Of a DNA stretch of 49,598 bases, positions 16,813-27,906 are shown one piece after another. The stretch is from Vreelandella rituensis. Its GTDB lineage: Bacteria; Pseudomonadota; Gammaproteobacteria; Pseudomonadales; Halomonadaceae. Position numbers and translations under genes: made by a program. The notes beneath the pieces were generated by a model. That model did not search any database. It was not told the DNA's origin and worked only from the letters and a program-made list of their open reading frames with translations. The stretch covers positions 1 through 49,598 of the forward strand of contig NZ_QPIJ01000033.1 in NCBI RefSeq assembly GCF_003336665.1, written 5' to 3'. The first letter of the stretch is position 1. Each line of letters opens with the position of its first letter.

Positions 16813-18009
16813 GTGATTATCAAACCCAAGGTCCGCGGTTTTATCTGTACTACCACCCACCCGGTGGGTTGTGAAAAGAACGTTCTGGAACAGATCGAAG
16901 CGACGCGTTCGCGTGGTCTGGACAAAAGTGCCGGACCCAAGAAGGTCTTGGTGATCGGCGCTTCCAGCGGCTACGGCCTGGCGGCGCGCATCACCGCCGC
17001 TTTCGGGTATGGCGCCGATACATTGGGGGTATTTTTTGAAAAACCGGCCAGCGAGAAAAAACCGGGTACCGCCGGTTGGTACAACAGTGCGTCTTTCGAC
17101 AAGTTCGCCAAGGCTGAAGGACTCTACAGCAAATCGATCAATGGCGATGCGTTCTCCCATGAGGCGCGCGCGAAGGCCATCGAGATAATCAGGCAGGACA
17201 TGGGCCAGATTGATCTGGTGGTGTATTCGCTGGCTTCCCCGGTGCGCAAACTCCCGGACAGTGGCGAGCTCAAGCGTTCGGCGCTCAAGCCTATCGGTGA
17301 GACCTATCGCGCCACAGCAATCGATACCAACAAAGACAGTATTATCGAAGCCGAAGTCGAACCCGCCACCCAGCAGGAAATCGAAGACACCAAGGCGGTG
17401 ATGGGGGGCGAAGACTGGGAATTATGGATCGATGCCCTGGACAAGGCCAGCGTATTGGCGCCAGGCGCGCGCAGTGTGGCGTTCAGCTATATCGGTACCG
17501 AAATCACCTGGCCGATCTACTGGCATGGTGCTCTGGGCAAGGCCAAAGAAGACCTGGACCGCGCCGCCCATGAAATCGACCAGCGCCTGGCGAAAACCCA
17601 GGGTGGTGCCAATGTGGCGGTGCTCAAGTCGGTGGTGACCCAGGCTAGCGCCGCCATTCCGGTGATGCCGCTGTATATCGCCATGGTCTACAAGGTGATG
17701 AAGGAAAAAGGCCTGCACGAAGGCACCATCGATCAGCTCAACCGCTTGTTCGCTGACTATTTGTACGACGGAGCGCCTGCTACCGATGAAAAAGGGCGTT
17801 TGCGCCTGGATGATTGGGAGTTGCGTGATGATGTCCAGCAAGCGTGCAAGGACCTGTGGCCGAAGGTCACCACGGACAACCTCTTCAAGATTACCGACTA
17901 TGCTGGGTATAAGCATGAATTCTTGAAGCTGTTCGGATTCGAGCGCGACGATGTGGATTACGAAGCCGATGTAAACCCCATGGTGGAATTCGACGTGGAG
18001 AACCTGTAA
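16813..18009 (+). CDS. fabV: Enoyl-ACP reductase FabV (trans-2-enoyl-CoA reductase family)
   Basis: 398 residues from a GTG at 16813, exactly the usual FabV length, with GAGAGG at 16801-16806. The N-terminus [20 protein letters not shown], the nucleotide-binding [14 protein letters not shown] and the catalytic Y236-x8-K245 ([12 protein letters not shown]) identify the family. FabV reduces the enoyl-ACP double bond with NADH in the last step of each fatty-acid elongation cycle. Known FabV enzymes are naturally tolerant of triclosan, in contrast to FabI. An ATG at 16750 is in frame but its extra 21 residues are not family-like. A small membrane-protein gene follows after 68 bases. Confidence 0.95.
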   Translation: MIIKPKVRGFICTTTHPVGCEKNVLEQIEATRSRGLDKSAGPKKVLVIGASSGYGLAARITAAFGYGADTLGVFFEKPASEKKPGTAGWYNSASFDKFAKAEGLYSKSINGDAFSHEARAKAIEIIRQDMGQIDLVVYSLASPVRKLPDSGELKRSALKPIGETYRATAIDTNKDSIIEAEVEPATQQEIEDTKAVMGGEDWELWIDALDKASVLAPGARSVAFSYIGTEITWPIYWHGALGKAKEDLDRAAHEIDQRLAKTQGGANVAVLKSVVTQASAAIPVMPLYIAMVYKVMKEKGLHEGTIDQLNRLFADYLYDGAPATDEKGRLRLDDWELRDDVQQACKDLWPKVTTDNLFKITDYAGYKHEFLKLFGFERDDVDYEADVNPMVEFDVENL

Positions 18010-18077
18010 CACTGAACTTGAAACATCGTATTGTCTGAATGAATGCCTTGGCTTGACCGAATAGCAAGGAGATGAAA

Positions 18078-18284
18078 ATGGACACCAGAGAAAGCAAGAC
18101 ACCTGAAGAAGAAAAGCAGCACGTAATGAACGAACGCTATCCGCAGGAGGATGAGGTAGAGCCGCATCTTCAACCGGAGGCCCAGAAATCGCCCAAGGGG
18201 ATGCATAAGCTGTTACCTATCATCATCGTGGTGGTCGGGATTCTATTGGTGGGTCTGTTGCTGTTTTCCGGGGCTACCGACTGA
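18078..18284 (+). CDS. Small single-pass membrane protein, unknown
   Basis: 68 residues. A long charged N-terminal part (TRESKTPEEEKQHVMNERYP) is followed by one C-terminal membrane helix (LLPIIIVVVGILLVGLLLFS) and a three-residue tail. This suggests a tail-anchored inner-membrane protein with a cytoplasmic domain. AAGGAG at 18066-18071 fits ATG 18078 better than the in-frame ATG at 18072. No family is recognised. A strong terminator follows at 18335. Confidence 0.7.
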   Translation: MDTRESKTPEEEKQHVMNERYPQEDEVEPHLQPEAQKSPKGMHKLLPIIIVVVGILLVGLLLFSGATD

Positions 18285-18334
18285 CCGCGCCCTTCATAAA
18301 AAGTCACCAGTGAAACCTTAGCCATGAGGCAATG

Positions 18335-18360
18335 ATTGCCGGGCCTTCGTGCCCGGCAAT
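18335..18360 (+). terminator. Hairpin terminator between fabV/small protein and astC
   Basis: A perfect 10-bp stem ATTGCCGGGC/GCCCGGCAAT with the loop CTTCGT, followed by TGTGTTGTTAT. The T-tract is interrupted, but the stem is strong. It separates the fabV transcript from the AST operon. Confidence 0.75.
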
Positions 18361-18384
18361 TGTGTTGTTATACCAACTGGGTAA

Positions 18385-19689
<1,305 letters not shown>

Positions 19690-19693
19690 ACAC

Positions 19694-20758
19694 ATGCTGT
19701 TGATACGCCCCGTCAAAACCGATGACCTGCCCGCCCTTGAACGCCTGGCGGCTCGCGCGGTACCGCCCTTGACCAACCTTCCGGCCCATCGTGAACGGCT
19801 GGTGGAGCGTATTGCGCGCTCGCAAGAGGCGTTCAGTCGCGATATCGACGCCCCCGGCGATGAACAGTACACCTTCGTGCTGGAAGACATTAAGGGGGGA
19901 GACGTGCTGGGAACGGCAAGCATTCGGGCCCATGCCGGGGCGCAGGATGCCTATTACACCTACCGCCGGGAAACCCTTATTCACGCCTCCCAGCAGCTCA
20001 ACGTGCGCCGTGAAGTCGAAACCCTGGCGCTTTCCCATGAAGTGTCCGAGGCCAGCCTGCTATGTGCGTTCACCCTGGATGCGCGCTACAAGGGCACGCC
20101 CGCGGAAAGCCTGCTGCGTCGGGCACGGCTGATGTTCATCGCCCAGTACCCGGAGCGCTTTTCAACCACCCTGGCGGTGGCGTTTCCGGGCTACCTGGAC
20201 GAGAAAGGCGAATCGCCGTTCTGGGCCAGCGTCGGGCAGCACTTTTTCGCCTGTGGCTATGAGGCGATCAATCATATTGCCGGGGTGCGCTCGAAAAGCT
20301 TTATCGCCGAGGTGATGCCGCAATTTCCGCTTTATCTGCCGCTGCTCACCGATGAGGCGCGGGCGGTCATCGGCCATGAACACCCAGCGCATGAAACGGC
20401 ACTTCAGGAAATGCTGGCGGAAGGCTTCACCCGTTCGCGTCATGTGGACATCTTCGATGCCGGGCCGTTGGTCGAGGCCCAGCGCGAACGCCTGGAAACT
20501 TGCCGGAAAGCTGCCTGGCATCCGGTGCGGCTGCGTCCGGCATCGACCTTGCCCAAGGCCGAACCGGTGATGATCGCCAACCAGAAGCGTGAAGGTTTTC
20601 GCTGCATCATGGCAAGCTATGCCCTGTCGCTGACCGGCCAGTTGATGCTTACCGCGGAACATGCCGAAAGGCTCGGCGTGGAAGAGGGCCGTGCTGTGCT
20701 GGCGGCGCCCTTGGCGCTGCCATCCGCACCGAATGTGCTCGATGAAGGAGAGATGTGA
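19694..20758 (+). CDS. aruF: Arginine/ornithine N-succinyltransferase, alpha subunit
   Basis: 354 residues, AstA family. The start MLLIRPVKTDDLPALERLA and the segments ESPFWASVGQHFF, VMPQFPLYLPLL and SRHVDIFDAGPLVEAQ are family landmarks. In Pseudomonas two homologous subunits (AruF, AruG) together transfer succinate from succinyl-CoA to the alpha-amino group of arginine, the first step of the AST pathway. This copy is the more diverged of the pair and ends with a longer alanine-rich tail. It starts five bases after the astC stop and overlaps aruG by one base (TGATG). Confidence 0.92.
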   Translation: MLLIRPVKTDDLPALERLAARAVPPLTNLPAHRERLVERIARSQEAFSRDIDAPGDEQYTFVLEDIKGGDVLGTASIRAHAGAQDAYYTYRRETLIHASQQLNVRREVETLALSHEVSEASLLCAFTLDARYKGTPAESLLRRARLMFIAQYPERFSTTLAVAFPGYLDEKGESPFWASVGQHFFACGYEAINHIAGVRSKSFIAEVMPQFPLYLPLLTDEARAVIGHEHPAHETALQEMLAEGFTRSRHVDIFDAGPLVEAQRERLETCRKAAWHPVRLRPASTLPKAEPVMIANQKREGFRCIMASYALSLTGQLMLTAEHAERLGVEEGRAVLAAPLALPSAPNVLDEGEM

Positions 20759-21789
20759 TGCGCATTCGACCCATCGCACGTGATGATCTGGATGGCTTGC
20801 AGGTACTCGCACGCCAGACCGGTGTCGGCTTTACCTCGTTACCCGATAACCGTGAATTTCTTGCCGGCAAGATCGAAGCAGCCGCATGTGCCTTCGAAGA
20901 ACGGGTGCCGGTGGATGATCGGCTGTATTTTTTCGTGCTTGAAGACGAAAGCAACGGTGAGTTGGCCGGTTGTTGCGCCATCGAAGGGCAAGTGGGAAAG
21001 GGCGTGCCGTTCTACAATTACCGCCTGGGAAAACTGGCTCACTCCTCGGTACAGCTGGAGCTACATCGCACGTTCGAGACGCTGTTTCTGAGCTCCGATC
21101 ACACCGGCGACGCCGAGGTCTGTTCGTTGTTTCTGCGCCCGGAATATCGTGGCCGGGAACTGCGCCATCTGCGCAACGGCGCGCTGCTGTCCAAGGCTCG
21201 CTGGTTGTTCATCGCCCAGTTCCGTGACCGATTCCCGGAAAAGGTGCTGGCTGAAATGCGCGGGGTGTTCGACGAGGACAATAAAAGCCCGTTCTGGGAA
21301 AGCCTGGGCAAGCATTTTTTCCCCATGGACTTCAGCGAAGCCGACCGGCTGACCGGTTTGGGCCGCAAAAGCTTCATCGGCGAATTGATGCCCAAGTTTC
21401 CCCTCTACACTACCTTTATGAGTGCCGATGCCCGCGCCTGTATCGGGCAGGTTCATCGCGATACGCGACCGGCACTGGAAATGCTCAAGAAAGAGGGGCT
21501 GCGTTGGGAAGGCTATATCGATATTTTCGATGGCGGCCCCACCGTGGAAGCTTATATCGATGAAGTGCAGGCGGTATGTCACTCGCGGCTGTGTCAGGTA
21601 GAAGTGAGCAAACAGCTGGTGGCAAGCGAGGAACGCCGCTGGTTGGCAGCGACCACGGACATGAAAAACTTTTACGCCGCTTGGGTAGGACGCGGGCCTT
21701 CGGATGACCAGATTATTGTGGTGAGCGAGGCGGAAGCGCAGCAATTGCAGGTCAGCACGGGTGATACCCTTCGCTTACTCGAGACTTAG
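20758..21789 (+). CDS. aruG: Arginine N-succinyltransferase, beta subunit
   Basis: 343 residues, AstA family, paralogue of the gene before it. Family segments: MRIRPIARDDLDGLQVLA, KSPFWESLGKHFFPMDFSEA, GELMPKFPLYTTFM and GYIDIFDGGPTVEAYIDEV. It keeps more of the AstA landmarks than AruF and is likely the catalytically better conserved subunit; that is inference. ATG 20758 overlaps the aruF stop and has AAGGAG at 20745-20750. An in-frame GTG three bases earlier is less well placed. The two-gene arrangement contrasts with the single astA of E. coli. Confidence 0.93.
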   Translation: MRIRPIARDDLDGLQVLARQTGVGFTSLPDNREFLAGKIEAAACAFEERVPVDDRLYFFVLEDESNGELAGCCAIEGQVGKGVPFYNYRLGKLAHSSVQLELHRTFETLFLSSDHTGDAEVCSLFLRPEYRGRELRHLRNGALLSKARWLFIAQFRDRFPEKVLAEMRGVFDEDNKSPFWESLGKHFFPMDFSEADRLTGLGRKSFIGELMPKFPLYTTFMSADARACIGQVHRDTRPALEMLKKEGLRWEGYIDIFDGGPTVEAYIDEVQAVCHSRLCQVEVSKQLVASEERRWLAATTDMKNFYAAWVGRGPSDDQIIVVSEAEAQQLQVSTGDTLRLLET

Positions 21790-21797
21790 GAGACGTT

Positions 21798-23282
21798 ATG
21801 CACGCCAAACAACAATTATTCATCAATGGCGACTGGGTCGATGGCGGGGGTGACGCTTTCACCAAGCTCGATCCTGTGGCCGGGCACGCTCTTTGGGAGG
21901 CCAAGGCGGCAAGTCCGGCGCAGGTCGACCAGGCAATCGCTAGTGCCCGAGAGGCATTTTCGAGCTGGGCGCGCCTTGCTTTCGATGAGCGCCAGGCCTT
22001 GGTCCAGCGTTTTGCTGAAGTGCTCAGGACCCGTGGAGAAGCCTTGGCCGTGGCGATTGCCGGGGAAACCGGAAAGCCTCTCTGGGAGGCGCGCACGGAA
22101 GTCGGTGCCATGGTCGGCAAGGTGACGTTTTCGCTGGATGCTTACCATGAACGTACTGGAAAGCGCGAAAAGCCTGTAGGCGGTAACGGCAGCGGGGCGA
22201 AAGCGGTGCTGCGCCACCGCCCGCACGGCGTAATGGCGGTATTCGGCCCTTACAATTTCCCCGGCCATTTGCCTAACGGCCACATAGTCCCGGCGTTGCT
22301 GGCGGGCAATACCGTGGTTTTCAAGCCCAGTGAACAGACACCGCTGACCGCCGACCTTACGTTGCAATGCTGGGAGGAAGCCGGGCTGCCGAAAGGGGTG
22401 CTCAACCTGGTGCAAGGTGGCGTGGAAGTCGGCCAGGCCCTGGCGGGTAACCCGGCTATCGATGGCCTGCTGTTCACCGGTAGCGCCAAGGTGGGTGGCA
22501 TCTTGCATCGACAATTTGCTGGCCAGGTGGAAAAGATTCTGGCGCTGGAGCTTGGTGGCAACAACCCCTTGGTCATCAAGGATGTGCCGGACCAGCGCGC
22601 CGCAGTGCTGACCATCCTGCAGTCGGCCTTTCTGTCCGGCGGGCAGCGTTGCACCTGCGCGCGCCGCTTGATCGTACCGGAGGGTGAGGTTGGCGACCGT
22701 TTGCTCGATGCGCTGGCCGAGGCTATCGCCAAGCTGCATGTCGCCGCTCAGTTCGAGGAAACACGGCAGCCTTTCTACAGTGGCCTGGTGAGCGTGGCAG
22801 CGGCCGATGGTCTGCTCAAGGCTCAGGATGATCTGGAAGCCATGGGCGGCACCGTTATCGCACGCATGCAGCGGCTCGAAGACAATACTAGTCTGCTAAG
22901 CCCGGCGTTGATCGATGTCACCGGTCTGGATGTTCCAGATGAAGAGCATTTCGGCCCCTTGCTCAAGGTGCATCGTTATCGCGACTGGGACGAGGCCGTA
23001 GCACTTGCCAACGATACCCGTTACGGGCTTTCCGCCGGGTTGATCGGTGGCGAACGCAGAGATTGGGATGACTTTCTGCTGCGAATTCGTGCGGGCATCG
23101 TCAACTGGAACCGCCAGACCACCGGGGCTGCCGGTGATGCTCCCTTCGGCGGGGTGGGTGAAAGCGGCAACCACCGGCCCAGTGCTTATTATGCCGCCGA
23201 TTACTGTGCTTATCCGGTGGCTTCCATGGAGTCCGATTCGCTGGAAATGCCCGATACCCTGCCACCGGGAGTCAGCCTGTGA
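21798..23282 (+). CDS. astD: Succinylglutamate-semialdehyde dehydrogenase
   Basis: 494 residues, aldehyde dehydrogenase superfamily. The catalytic Cys285 is in [13 protein letters not shown] and the general-base Glu251 in [12 protein letters not shown]. The coenzyme site is seen as FTGSAKVGG. AstD oxidises succinylglutamate semialdehyde to succinylglutamate with NAD+. The operon position between aruG (eight bases) and astB (overlap of four bases) supports the name over other ALDH enzymes. TTAGGAGA lies before the ATG. Confidence 0.95.
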   Translation: MHAKQQLFINGDWVDGGGDAFTKLDPVAGHALWEAKAASPAQVDQAIASAREAFSSWARLAFDERQALVQRFAEVLRTRGEALAVAIAGETGKPLWEARTEVGAMVGKVTFSLDAYHERTGKREKPVGGNGSGAKAVLRHRPHGVMAVFGPYNFPGHLPNGHIVPALLAGNTVVFKPSEQTPLTADLTLQCWEEAGLPKGVLNLVQGGVEVGQALAGNPAIDGLLFTGSAKVGGILHRQFAGQVEKILALELGGNNPLVIKDVPDQRAAVLTILQSAFLSGGQRCTCARRLIVPEGEVGDRLLDALAEAIAKLHVAAQFEETRQPFYSGLVSVAAADGLLKAQDDLEAMGGTVIARMQRLEDNTSLLSPALIDVTGLDVPDEEHFGPLLKVHRYRDWDEAVALANDTRYGLSAGLIGGERRDWDDFLLRIRAGIVNWNRQTTGAAGDAPFGGVGESGNHRPSAYYAADYCAYPVASMESDSLEMPDTLPPGVSL

Positions 23283-24631
23283 GCGCGATGGATTATCGGG
23301 AAGTCAACTTCGATGGACTGGTCGGCCCCACGCACAACTACGCCGGGCTGGCGGTGGGCAACCTGGCCTCGATGAGTCACGAAGGTCGAGTGGCCAACCC
23401 CAGGGAAGGCGCCTTGCAGGGCCTGGCCAAGATGAAATCGCTGATGGATGCCGGCTACGCTCAGGGCGTACTGCCGCCCCAACAGCGCCCCGATATCGGT
23501 GCCTTGCGGGACCTCGGCTTTAGCGGCTCGCCCGTGGAGGTGTTGTCGCGGGCGGCAAGGGAAGCGCCGCAACTGCTACGGGCGGTGTGCTCGGCATCGA
23601 GCATGTGGACGGCCAACGCCGCCACCGTGACGCCGAGCGTGGATGCGCCTGACAGCCGAATGCACATGACCCCGGCCAACTTGCAGTCAAGCTTTCACCG
23701 CTTTCTCGAACCCGAAACCACCGGGCGCGTGCTGGCAGCAATTTTTCGCAACGAGGGGCATTTCGCGCATCACCCCGTGCTTCCGGCGACGCCTGCGTTT
23801 GCCGACGAGGGGGCGGCCAACCATACCCGGCTATGTGGCGATTACGCTGAACCGGCGGTGCATCTCTTCGTCTATGGGCGCCAGGCGTTCGGCGGCAACC
23901 CCAAGCGAGAGCCGAGACATTACCCGGCCCGCCAGACGCTCGAAGCCAGCCAGGCAGTGGCGCGCCAGCATGGGCTTTCGTCGGCCCAGACGGTTTTCGC
24001 CCAGCAGCATCCGGACGCCATCGATGCCGGCGTGTTTCACAACGATGTGATCGCGGTAGGCAACGGACCGGTATTGCTTTACCACGAAATGGCATTTCTC
24101 GATGAGCAAAAAACGCTGGACGAACTGCGCGCCAAACTGGCCACGCCCTTGATACCGATACGGGTTCCGTTGGAAGCCGTAAGCCTGGAAGATGCCGTGG
24201 CCTCGTATCTGTTCAACTCCCAGCTGCTTTCCAATCCCGATGGCGGCATGACCCTGGTGGTGCCCGGCGAATGTCAGGAACACGAAAACGTCTGGCGCAC
24301 GATTCAAAATTACCTGCTCGCGGGCAATAATCCGATCGGTGAGGTGATCGTCAAGGATGTGAAGCAGAGCATGCGCAATGGCGGTGGCCCGGCCTGCCTG
24401 CGTTTGCGTGTGGTGCTCAATGAAGCCGAACGCACAGCGCTTTCCGGGCGTGTGTTGTTGAATGAAGCGTTATACGGCGACTTGATCGCCTGGGTGAATC
24501 GCCACTACCGCGACCGCCTCACGCCGGATGACCTCGCCGACCCACGGCTCACCGAAGAAACCCTGACCGCACTGGATGAGTTGACTCAAATGCTCAAGAT
24601 CGGCTCAGTCTATCCCTTTCAGCGGGGGTAG
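23279..24631 (+). CDS. astB: N-succinylarginine dihydrolase
   Basis: 450 residues. The N-terminal [20 protein letters not shown] and the catalytic Cys373 in [17 protein letters not shown] are diagnostic of AstB, an amidinotransferase-fold enzyme that splits succinylarginine to succinylornithine, two ammonia and carbon dioxide. Start GTG 23279 overlaps the astD stop (GTGA) and has GGGAG at 23267-23271. An ATG at 23288 is also possible. The operon stops here. astE, which would release glutamate and succinate, is not in the window, and a broken insertion-sequence gene begins 32 bases later. Confidence 0.95.
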   Translation: MSAMDYREVNFDGLVGPTHNYAGLAVGNLASMSHEGRVANPREGALQGLAKMKSLMDAGYAQGVLPPQQRPDIGALRDLGFSGSPVEVLSRAAREAPQLLRAVCSASSMWTANAATVTPSVDAPDSRMHMTPANLQSSFHRFLEPETTGRVLAAIFRNEGHFAHHPVLPATPAFADEGAANHTRLCGDYAEPAVHLFVYGRQAFGGNPKREPRHYPARQTLEASQAVARQHGLSSAQTVFAQQHPDAIDAGVFHNDVIAVGNGPVLLYHEMAFLDEQKTLDELRAKLATPLIPIRVPLEAVSLEDAVASYLFNSQLLSNPDGGMTLVVPGECQEHENVWRTIQNYLLAGNNPIGEVIVKDVKQSMRNGGGPACLRLRVVLNEAERTALSGRVLLNEALYGDLIAWVNRHYRDRLTPDDLADPRLTEETLTALDELTQMLKIGSVYPFQRG

Positions 24632-24663
24632 TTTAAGCGCCTTTAAGTGAATGCTCCCGCGAA

Positions 24664-25997
24664 TCATGCTGCGCATTGATTCGGGGCTTCATCGCTCCGC
24701 CACAACGTGGAGAGCGTGACCGGCATCCTCGGTGAGCCAGGGGAACGTTTGCCGCCTGACGCCTGCCCGTCCTTTCGGCGGGTCAGTTTGCGTTTCCATG
24801 CCCAGTAACGGGCACCCATGTTGTAGCTGGCGCTAAGATCGGCGTTGTACTGCTTCCCGCTCTGGAAGGTGGCCAGTTCGTATTGCGTCTTGTGCCGCTT
24901 CACGCGGCCAGAGCCATCAAACGCCCAGTATGACGTGCCTCGCGCATAGACATAAACCACCTTCCCGCCAGCTTCTTTCATCTTGTGCTCGATCAGCGTG
25001 GCGAGCCGCCGATGCAGCCATTGGTGAAAACGCTGGCGTAAGCTAGAGCGTTTTTTGCCCGCCTTGGGACGCCAGCCCTTCAGCTCTTCCAACCCGATCA
25101 TGTCAGCACCTTCGGCCAAGGCAAAATCGACCAGTTGGCGTGACGTCTGTTGCGCCATGTTCTCGTTAATGCGCTGCACTTTGCGGTACCACGTTCGGCC
25201 AAAGCCTTTTGACAGCTTGCCGGTCTTACGCGCCTTGCCACGAATCATCGCGGCACGTTTATCGCGACGGTCCATGTCCGCTGCGGGGTGGAAAAACCGC
25301 CTCGCGGCGACAGTGCCGTTGGATGAAACGATGCTGGCCGTGACCAGCGTATTAATCCCCACATCCACCGCGCAGACGCTCTGCTGATCGGGGAGTTTTT
25401 CAGGTTGTATTTCCACCGGCACCGCCAGATGGCAGTGCCGATTGAGTACCAATGTGGTGATTTCACGGTGCCAAGTAGGTGGCGCTGGCGCACCGCTTTA
25501 ATAGCGACGTTATGCCATAGTCATTCTTTACCGTTCCATAACTTCAGGCTGGCCGTGGTGAAGTCAGCATCAAACTTGACCAGTTGCCCGCGATACATCA
25601 CCGGATAGTAGCCCGCGACGGCGTTAAAGCGTGGCGGTTTGGCGTCACGCCGTGAGCGGTAGCCCGATTGCCACTCGCGGTAGCGGGTGAGGTAACTGGA
25701 CACCTGGCCTTTGACGAACTCGATAGCGGCACGGCGTAGGTAAGACGGGAACTTGTAGAACCGCTGAGCAAAATAGTGATGGCGAGGTGACGGGTTCTTT
25801 TTCGTTGGGTGGATTAACCGCTCGACCGCTGCCGAAAAGCTGGGCGCCTGCTGTAACGTTGCCCAATTATTGAGCACCACCACCGATAGCGCACGACAAA
25901 AGGCACGGTATTCATCCCGCGTATTCTGCATCAACTGTCGTTGTTGCAACGTGGCTTGCAGTGGCCATTTGTCGGTACGAATCATCTTGCTTGGCAT
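24664..25997 (-). pseudogene. Zinc-ribbonless TnpB-like gene with a stop and a frameshift
   Basis: From ATG 25997 the frame runs to TGA at 25521-25523, and the same frame continues with LWHNVAIKAVRQRHLLGTVK. It then needs a one-base insertion near 25462 to join the frame that reads TLVLNRHCHLAVPV down to the stop at 24664. The joined product is about 445 residues. RuvC residues are all present: D in CAVDVGINTLVTA, E in MIGLEELKGW, D in KQYNADLSASYNMG. The region that carries two CxxC pairs in ordinary TnpB reads RGTSYWAFDGSGRVKR with no cysteines, so the zinc ribbon is absent. It is homologous to the copy at 1-718. A mobile-element remnant; element ends are not clear. Confidence 0.8.
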
Positions 25998-26555
25998 AAC
26001 GACACCATACCCCCAAACCCTGATTTATATCCAGCCATAGCGAGCCATGATATACATCATGGCCAGCCGTTTAACTAGCGCATCACGCTGCGCGTCGATG
26101 CGTAGGATGCGCGGCTTAAATTGCTCAAAGATAAGACAGAAGGTAGCCTGCACTTCTGGTAATTCCGCAACGCTACGTTCGCTAGCGCACGGTGAGTGTG
26201 TGCTTTAAGGGTTCATCCTGCGTCTGGACGTGGCAAAGGAAATGCCTAAACAAGGATGTTGCGCTATGCACTGCGGAGGATGCAGCGCTTCTTTCTCATA
26301 GTAGATCAATGGTTCGATAGCATCTCATTCTTCGTCCCGCGCTTTGTCCTTGGCGGCGGGGTTCGCCGCCTGACGCTGTTCCTCCTCGAATAATCGCTGG
26401 CAATTGCCGACATCATGCTCCATCAATTTTCATTACCGATGGCGGGGAACCGTGCCTAGAGTGCCGCGAAGGGTATTTACGAGCAAAGGTTCGAGCGAGA
26501 GGGGTGCAGGTCGTGAAGACTCAGCATTAAATCGATCCGTTGTAAGGAAAATGTT
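25998..26555. other. Gene-poor stretch with truncated reading frames
   Basis: No complete gene is seen. On the minus strand, 26025-26204 is open for 59 codons without an upstream start and ends IMARYGWI right at the probable left end of the TnpB-type element. Its composition (EVQATFCLIFEQFKPRILRI) looks like real protein, perhaps the tail of a gene cut by the insertion. A second minus-strand frame of 32 codons at 26325-26423 starts with ATG and reads EEEQRQAANPAAKDKARDEE. Neither is recognised. The sequence just upstream of both TnpB-like copies shares TATATCCA/TATATCCAGCC, a candidate left-end motif. Confidence 0.4.
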
Positions 26556-26780
26556 ATGAAAACCATCTTTGTCCTAATGCTTGGAACGGTAGCCTTACTG
26601 CTGGCAGTCACCGCTCAGGATTCCCTTAGCGTGCGACTCTTCCTTGCTACGGTGGGCCTTGCGTTATACGCGGTGGCGCTGAGCCCGGGGTCCTCTCGGG
26701 GTGAACTGAAGGTATTCTCGCCCCGTAAGCCGAGCGAAGCAAAGATGGGCGAATTCAGTGATCGATCCCAAAGAAAGTAG
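26556..26780 (+). CDS. Small membrane protein, unknown
   Basis: 74 residues. Two hydrophobic stretches (FVLMLGTVALLLAVTA and VRLFLATVGLALYAVAL) are followed by a basic tail (KVFSPRKPSEAKMGEFSDRS). The first could be a signal peptide or a membrane helix. TAAGGAAA lies 8 bases before the ATG. It precedes the esterase gene by 76 bases on the same strand. No family is recognised; a real gene is likely but not certain. Confidence 0.55.
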   Translation: MKTIFVLMLGTVALLLAVTAQDSLSVRLFLATVGLALYAVALSPGSSRGELKVFSPRKPSEAKMGEFSDRSQRK

Positions 26781-26856
26781 CTTAAAGTTCTGAAAGAACT
26801 ATCCTGAGTGATGCTGTCCATAACGGAACTAAACTGGTACTGGTAAAGGAGGTCCT

Positions 26857-27759
26857 ATGCCGACATTTTCAGATAGCAATGATCGTCTGACCGTGTTGAA
26901 AAAATTCGGAACTGACCCCGGGTCGTTGCATGCGGACATCTATATTCCGAAAAACTTCGCGAAGAACGGGCCGCTCGTCGTCGTGCTACACGGCAGCACC
27001 CAGTCGGCGGAGAGCTATGACCATGGTTCAGGCTGGTCTACTCTCGCCGACGAATGCGGGATAGCGCTCCTGTATCCGGAGCAACGAAAAACTAACAACC
27101 CCCTTAGCAGTTTCAACTGGTTCAAGTCCGGCGACACCGAACGTGGCGGCGGTGAACCCCTCTCTATTCGGCATATGATCAAGCAGGTCGTTGAGGATCA
27201 CGCCATCGACCCGTCGCGTGTCTTCATCACGGGGTTGTCCTCGGGTGGCGCCATGACATCCGTGATGCTGGCGACCTATCCAGAGGTGTTCGCGGGAGGC
27301 GCGATCATCGCCGGACTCCCCTACGGCAGCGCGGACAACATGATGGAAGCGATGGTTCGCATGAAAGGCTATGGCGGCCCCTCGGATAGCAAGCTCGACT
27401 CGCTGGTGCGCGATGCCTCGACCTTCGACGGCCCTTGGCCAACGATCTCGGTCTGGCATGGCGGCAGCGATACGACCGTCAACAATGCCAACGCCGATTC
27501 CATCGTCCGGCAGTGGCAGAAAATCCACAAAGTCGAAGGACCACCGACACGGGTGGAGGAGGTCGACGGTTTTCCCCGACAGGTCTGGTGCAACGACGAG
27601 GGGCGGGAGGTGATCGAGGAATACATCATCAAGGGAATGGGCCACGGCACGCCGATCATGGCCGAGGGGGACGAGGGCCTCGGGGAAGAGGACAGGTTTA
27701 TGCTGGAAGTCGGTATTTCTTCGACCCGTCGTATAGCGCATTTCTGGGGCCTTACATAG
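26857..27759 (+). CDS. PHB-depolymerase-family (LpqC-type) alpha/beta hydrolase
   Basis: 300 residues with no signal peptide. The oxyanion segment VVVLHGSTQSAESYDHGSGW, the nucleophile elbow GLSSGGAM with Ser128, the acid region ISVWHGGSDTTVNN and the histidine in IKGMGHGTPI complete a catalytic triad. The family contains extracellular poly-3-hydroxybutyrate depolymerases and feruloyl or acetyl esterases. Without a signal peptide or substrate-binding domain this one is more likely a cytoplasmic esterase. AAAGGAGG lies upstream of ATG 26857. Monocistronic, convergent with the stomatin-like gene. Confidence 0.87.
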   Translation: MPTFSDSNDRLTVLKKFGTDPGSLHADIYIPKNFAKNGPLVVVLHGSTQSAESYDHGSGWSTLADECGIALLYPEQRKTNNPLSSFNWFKSGDTERGGGEPLSIRHMIKQVVEDHAIDPSRVFITGLSSGGAMTSVMLATYPEVFAGGAIIAGLPYGSADNMMEAMVRMKGYGGPSDSKLDSLVRDASTFDGPWPTISVWHGGSDTTVNNANADSIVRQWQKIHKVEGPPTRVEEVDGFPRQVWCNDEGREVIEEYIIKGMGHGTPIMAEGDEGLGEEDRFMLEVGISSTRRIAHFWGLT

Positions 27760-27794
27760 TCGGTAAAAAACAGTCGGTGAAAAGAGTAGGAAAA

Positions 27795-27817
27795 CGGTGG
27801 CCGGGCGTGTGCCACCG
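27795..27817 (-). terminator. Hairpin terminator for the nfeD-stomatin operon
   Basis: CGGTGGC/GCCACCG stem with a nine-base loop. On the minus strand it is followed by TTTTCC and another TTTTC run. It lies 90 bases after the stomatin-like stop, and may also serve the convergent esterase gene. Confidence 0.5.
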
Positions 27818-27906
27818 CTTGGAAACTCAAGATAAGACCGAGCACTTCTTTTGCGGGATCAGGCACCTGATGCGGGACCAGGCCCCTGAATAGTAAGAAA
27901 TGCAGT

